DNA of 44,407 nt. Source: a virus. Location of the stretch: positions 1 to 44,407 of IMG/VR virus record IMGVR_UViG_3300017527_000886. One strand, given 5' to 3'. Of the stretch, positions 41,470 through 44,407 are shown piece after piece. The translations under genes and the position numbers were made by a program. How positions within the stretch are numbered: the stretch's first letter is position 1; each line of letters opens with the position of its first letter. The notes below the pieces were generated by a model, which saw only the letters and a list, made by a program, of their open reading frames with translations, was not told where the DNA came from and did no database searches.

Positions 41470-42025
41470 TGCTTAATTCCTTGCTAAGGTCATTTATTTT
41501 TTTATCGTTATTTGTAATATTGGTAAATATTTTTTTAGCTTCGTTTGGAGCATATTTAAATGCTAGTCTAAGAATATTCATCCAACATTTATTATTTTCA
41601 GTTCTTACTTTTTGTATTTTATTAATTATTTTATCATAATTTTTTGATGGTTTACTTTCATCTTCTTTAATGTATTGAACATGTGTTGTTGGTTTATTAC
41701 TAAAGTCAGTAACACATAAATATGCAGAATGTAAACCTATAGTTTTTTCATAAGCATAATTTATTATTTTTTTTAATTGTTTTAAATCTTGATTAGATAA
41801 ATCATAAATATGTTCTAATTCTTCATAACTACATGGTGTTGTTTTTACAAGTTTAAGTAATTCTTTATTTTTTTTATTATTCATTCTTTTTATAGTTTTT
41901 TTCATAATATTTTTTTCATCTTTATTAAAACAAACATCACAACAATCATGTAACATTTTCATTTCATATAGATTTTTTTTCTTTTTACATATTTGACAAA
42001 TATATATTTCGTTTTTATTATTCAT
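41456..42025 (-). CDS. Hypothetical zinc-motif protein
   Basis: A 189-aa protein. The start ICQICKKKKNLYEMKMLHDCCDVCF is a four-Cys zinc knuckle; the rest is helical and basic. It overlaps the Maf-like gene by 14 nt, so the two are co-translated. No family name; its phage-style zinc finger amid sugar genes fits a phage-borne cassette. Confidence 0.5.
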   Translation of the reverse strand: MNNKNEIYICQICKKKKNLYEMKMLHDCCDVCFNKDEKNIMKKTIKRMNNKKNKELLKLVKTTPCSYEELEHIYDLSNQDLKQLKKIINYAYEKTIGLHSAYLCVTDFSNKPTTHVQYIKEDESKPSKNYDKIINKIQKVRTENNKCWMNILRLAFKYAPNEAKKIFTNITNNDKKINDLSKELSNEPL

Positions 42026-42028
42026 GTT

Positions 42029-42718
42029 TTACATATTCACGTCTGGAAAATATTTACTTGCTTCATTTAAATAATCTTTATCTTTAGGTTTTACACCTTC
42101 TTTGATATTTCTTAATTGTTCATCAGGATCAATTGGTTTCCATTCTTCTTTTTCTATATTATTTTCATATCTAATTTTAGTAATACCATATTCAAAAATG
42201 TTAACATATTTTCCATTTAAAAACATTGCATCAATAAATTCACCTTCTTTTAAAAACTTAAGTTTTTCAAATATTTTTTGCATACCGATATTAGTTGAAG
42301 AAGTCCCCGACCAAATACGATGTAAATTAAGGTTATTAAAACCATGTTCAATTATTGCCTTACAAGCAAGTGTTCCTATTCCTTCACCATAATAACTAGT
42401 TTCACCAATAATAATTGCTAATTCAGCAGAGCGATTAACCCAGTCAAAACGTTGTAACGTTACATTGCCAATATGTATATTTTCTTTGATGTCAATAATT
42501 GCAAAACATAATATCTTATTATGTTTTATATCATTAAAAAAAGATTCCATTTCATTATCATTTTTTGGAAATAACCCATGTGAATTGTTTTTAATAACTT
42601 CTTTATTTTCACACCATTTATAGTAATTACTTGATATATTATCAGAACTAACAGCAATACATTTATTAAATGGTATTAATGTAAATTTTTTATTAAGTTC
42701 TATTTTTATTTTATTCAT
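42029..42718 (-). CDS. GNAT N-acetyltransferase (PseH-like role possible)
   Basis: A 229-aa protein. GNAT landmarks: FAIIDIKENIHIGNVTLQRFDW, AELAIIIGETSYYGEGIGTLACKAIIEHGFNNLNLHRI (acetyl-CoA loop Y-G-x-G-I-G-T) and NIGMQKIFEKLKFLKEGEF. This is the RimJ/RimL-like sub-type. Between Pse-type genes it probably acetylates an amino-sugar intermediate, as PseH does. The C-terminal ~50 residues are an extra acidic/basic tail. Start before TAATAAATTATTC-type leader; AAT-rich. Confidence 0.8.
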   Translation of the reverse strand: MNKIKIELNKKFTLIPFNKCIAVSSDNISSNYYKWCENKEVIKNNSHGLFPKNDNEMESFFNDIKHNKILCFAIIDIKENIHIGNVTLQRFDWVNRSAELAIIIGETSYYGEGIGTLACKAIIEHGFNNLNLHRIWSGTSSTNIGMQKIFEKLKFLKEGEFIDAMFLNGKYVNIFEYGITKIRYENNIEKEEWKPIDPDEQLRNIKEGVKPKDKDYLNEASKYFPDVNM

Positions 42719-42737
42719 TATTTATTCTCCATAATAT

Positions 42738-42974
42738 TTATTTTTTATTTAAAGATTTTTTTGCTCTATAATAATAAGAATAAGTTAATATTCTATTGAA
42801 TTTATATTCATCAGTCATTTTTTTAATCTCAATTGGATTTCTTTTATTAGTTATATTATAAATTCTTAAACAATTATAACATTTTAATATTTTATCAGGT
42901 GTTTTACATTTTAAATTAGTATCGCAATCACATTTATATTTATATATATTACGTTCTTTACTAATCAAGATCAT
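42738..42974 (-). CDS. Small zinc-motif protein
   Basis: A 78-aa basic protein with KCDCDTNLKC and LKCYNCLRI, five Cys that could form a zinc ribbon. It overlaps the dehydratase gene end by 14 nt. Function unknown. Similar small Cys-rich proteins occur in the early block, so its style is phage-like. Confidence 0.5.
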   Translation of the reverse strand: MILISKERNIYKYKCDCDTNLKCKTPDKILKCYNCLRIYNITNKRNPIEIKKMTDEYKFNRILTYSYYYRAKKSLNKK

Positions 42975-43911
42975 AAATCTCAGTACTTTTTATAGTTTTA
43001 TAAATTTGAATTTCATTTAAAAAAACATTATCACCACTATGATAACAAAAAGCATCTTGATTAATTTTATTAACTCCTATTTTGAAATATGATTTTTCTC
43101 CATTTATTATTTTTTCAGTAAAATGGCTTTCTTCATTTGTTATTAAATGTTCATGGATTTTTTCACCATCTCTAATTCCTATCTCTTTTATTTTGCAGCT
43201 TGGCCCTATAACTTTGGCAATATCTGTAATTGCAGCCGACGGCATTTCTGGTATAAAAATTTCTTGACCTTTCATTATTTTAATTTTATGAATAATAAAT
43301 TCAGCAACATCATCAAGTTTAATCCAAAATCTAGTCATTTTTTTATCAGTTATATTTAATATTCCTGTTTCTTTTTGTTTTCTGAAAAGAGGAACGACAG
43401 AACCACGACTACCGATTACATTCCCATATCTGCAACATGAAAATGTTGTTGTATGTGGTGAATAAGTATTGCCATGAATAAAAAGTTTTTCTGTACATCC
43501 TTTTGTCATACCATAAAGATTAACTGGATAAACTGCTTTATCAGTTGATATATGCATAACTTTTTTTACTTTGTTTTCAATAGCAGCATGAATAATATTA
43601 ATAGATCCGTTTACATTCGTTTTAATTGCTTCAATTGGATTTTCTTCACAAGCTGGGACTTGTTTCATTGCTGCGGTATTTATAACAATATCAACACCTT
43701 GCATTGCTAATTGCATTCGCTTTTCGTCTCTTACATCACCAATTAAATATGATATTTTTTTTGTTCCAAATTCTTTTCTCATTAACCATTGTTTGTATTC
43801 ATCTCTACTATAAACACGAATACCTTTAGGATTTAATTTTAATAATTTTTTTATTATTATTTTTCCAAGAGAGCCAGTACCGCCAGTTACAAGTATTTCT
43901 TTATTTTTCAT
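42961..43911 (-). CDS. pseB: PseB-like UDP-GlcNAc 4,6-dehydratase
   Basis: A 316-aa short-chain dehydrogenase. NAD(P) site VTGGTGSLGK (residues 8-17), catalytic STDKAV (122-127) and YGMTK (133-137). AAMKQVPACEENPIEAIKTNV and YGNVIGSRGSVVPLF are typical of PseB/CapD-type inverting 5-epimerising dehydratases. It starts pseudaminic-acid synthesis from UDP-GlcNAc; related enzymes start other amino-sugar routes. Overlaps the NeuB-like gene by 11 nt, so they form one operon. Confidence 0.88.
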   Translation of the reverse strand: MKNKEILVTGGTGSLGKIIIKKLLKLNPKGIRVYSRDEYKQWLMRKEFGTKKISYLIGDVRDEKRMQLAMQGVDIVINTAAMKQVPACEENPIEAIKTNVNGSINIIHAAIENKVKKVMHISTDKAVYPVNLYGMTKGCTEKLFIHGNTYSPHTTTFSCCRYGNVIGSRGSVVPLFRKQKETGILNITDKKMTRFWIKLDDVAEFIIHKIKIMKGQEIFIPEMPSAAITDIAKVIGPSCKIKEIGIRDGEKIHEHLITNEESHFTEKIINGEKSYFKIGVNKINQDAFCYHSGDNVFLNEIQIYKTIKSTEIYDLD

Positions 43912-44407
43912 CTCTTACTCCAAATTCATTTGCTTTTAATCGTAGTCTTTCTTTATTAATATAAATCTCTTTTGAATTTGCTAATTTAATATTATTTGCC
44001 ATTTTATAAAAATATTTTAAATCAGAAGTATTCCAACAATGACCGTATACTGATTCTCTACCTTTATTATCATTAAGATCATAATGCAATTCTATATACT
44101 CAGCACCGTTAAAAATTGAACCTAAAATAACATCTTTATTTTTAGTATGATCTGAATACCCTATATGTCCATGATTTTTCATAATTGATTTAATTGTATT
44201 TATTCTTTTTAATGCAGCATTTTCAATTTTTGTAGGGTAATCAGAAACACAATGCATAAAAACATAGTCTCGTATGTTTGAATTAAAATAGACTTTTGCA
44301 CTAATAACTTCAATTGATTCGTCATTTGATAATCCAAAAGATATCATTAGTTGTTTATTTGATTTAATACAAAGATCTAATAATTCGTCGCGCTCAGAAT
44401 CGAATGA
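43901..44407 (-). CDS. NeuB/PseI-like nonulosonate synthase, cut by right edge
   Basis: The C-terminal 168 residues of a NeuB-family aldolase. The frame stays open to base 44407, continuing beyond the window. Seen: LMISFGLSNDESIE (family 'iSTGm'), FMHCVSDYPTK, HGHIGYSDHTKNKDVILGSIFNGAEYIELHY. This family condenses PEP with a hexosamine to make sialic, legionaminic or pseudaminic acid. The protein ends shortly after the barrel (INKERLRLKANEF), with no C-terminal SAF domain, unlike most NeuB/PseI. Confidence 0.75.
   Translation of the reverse strand, partial: SFDSERDELLDLCIKSNKQLMISFGLSNDESIEVISAKVYFNSNIRDYVFMHCVSDYPTKIENAALKRINTIKSIMKNHGHIGYSDHTKNKDVILGSIFNGAEYIELHYDLNDNKGRESVYGHCWNTSDLKYFYKMANNIKLANSKEIYINKERLRLKANEFGVRDEK

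Noticed and set aside
1-44407. TGA recoding to tryptophan in this AT-rich genome
   Set aside because: TGA ends many clearly bounded genes, for example those at 12612 and 26628, and Trp is encoded by TGG in conserved sites.

Overview
The window is almost entirely a tailed-phage or prophage genome from a very AT-rich bacterium. Base composition is roughly 70% A+T by eye. Genes start mostly at ATG behind AAGGA/GGAG ribosome-binding sites, and promoters are of the TTGACA/TATAAT type. All three stop codons, including TGA, are used as stops, so the code is standard. The virion genes combine an HK97-type head with a Mu-like contractile tail, so the particle should be a myovirus. A Lar-like protein, a possible lipoprotein and sugar genes related to flagellin glycosylation fit an AT-rich, possibly Gram-negative, motile host, but the host cannot be named from this sequence.

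Layout. (1) From 9715 down to 124, leftward early genes: a 236-aa hypothetical, a RadC-like protein, membrane proteins, two DNA methyltransferases, a PriPol-like/D5-type primase-helicase, a YopX-family protein and many small Cys-rich proteins. A tRNA-like gene with an enlarged anticodon loop and a structured RNA ending in a terminator (1773-2049) interrupt this block. (2) From 9716 to 10160, a divergent control region with two near-consensus promoters, a terminator-like hairpin and three copies of a 21-bp repeat. (3) From 10161 rightward: a probably leaderless zinc-finger gene, a ribbon-helix-helix protein, a ParB-like protein, a TET-associated-type glycosyltransferase (TAGT), putative small terminase, TerL, portal, Mu-F-like protein, protease, capsid, connectors, then the Mu-like tail set: gp37/gp38-like, sheath, tube, chaperone with a probable -1 frameshift, tape measure, gpN, gpP, gp45, gp46, gp47, gp48. 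(4) From 34418 to 38878, a fibre region with two paralogous fibres, each ending in six propeller-like repeats, separated by a small exported protein and a coiled-coil protein. (5) From 44407 down to 38884, a leftward sugar cassette convergent with the fibres: NeuB/PseI-like synthase (cut by the window edge), PseB-like dehydratase, GNAT acetyltransferase, two zinc-motif proteins and a Maf-like glycosyltransferase with TPR-like repeats.

Regulation. A 20-nt motif, TTAAAAAAACNNNTTATAAT, occurs before the post-TerL genes, the protease-capsid genes and the fibre genes, and once (one mismatch) reading leftward off the left edge. It looks like a late promoter of this phage. The early genes have ordinary sigma70-type promoters, one carrying a perfect palindrome over its -35 box.

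Most interesting points. The ParB-TAGT pair has no visible TET/JBP dioxygenase, which suggests a variant DNA-modification route. The nonulosonate/Maf cassette appears to ride on the phage. The tRNA/structured-RNA locus matches no family I can name. No integrase, transposase, endolysin or confident holin is recognisable, so the genome probably continues beyond the window.
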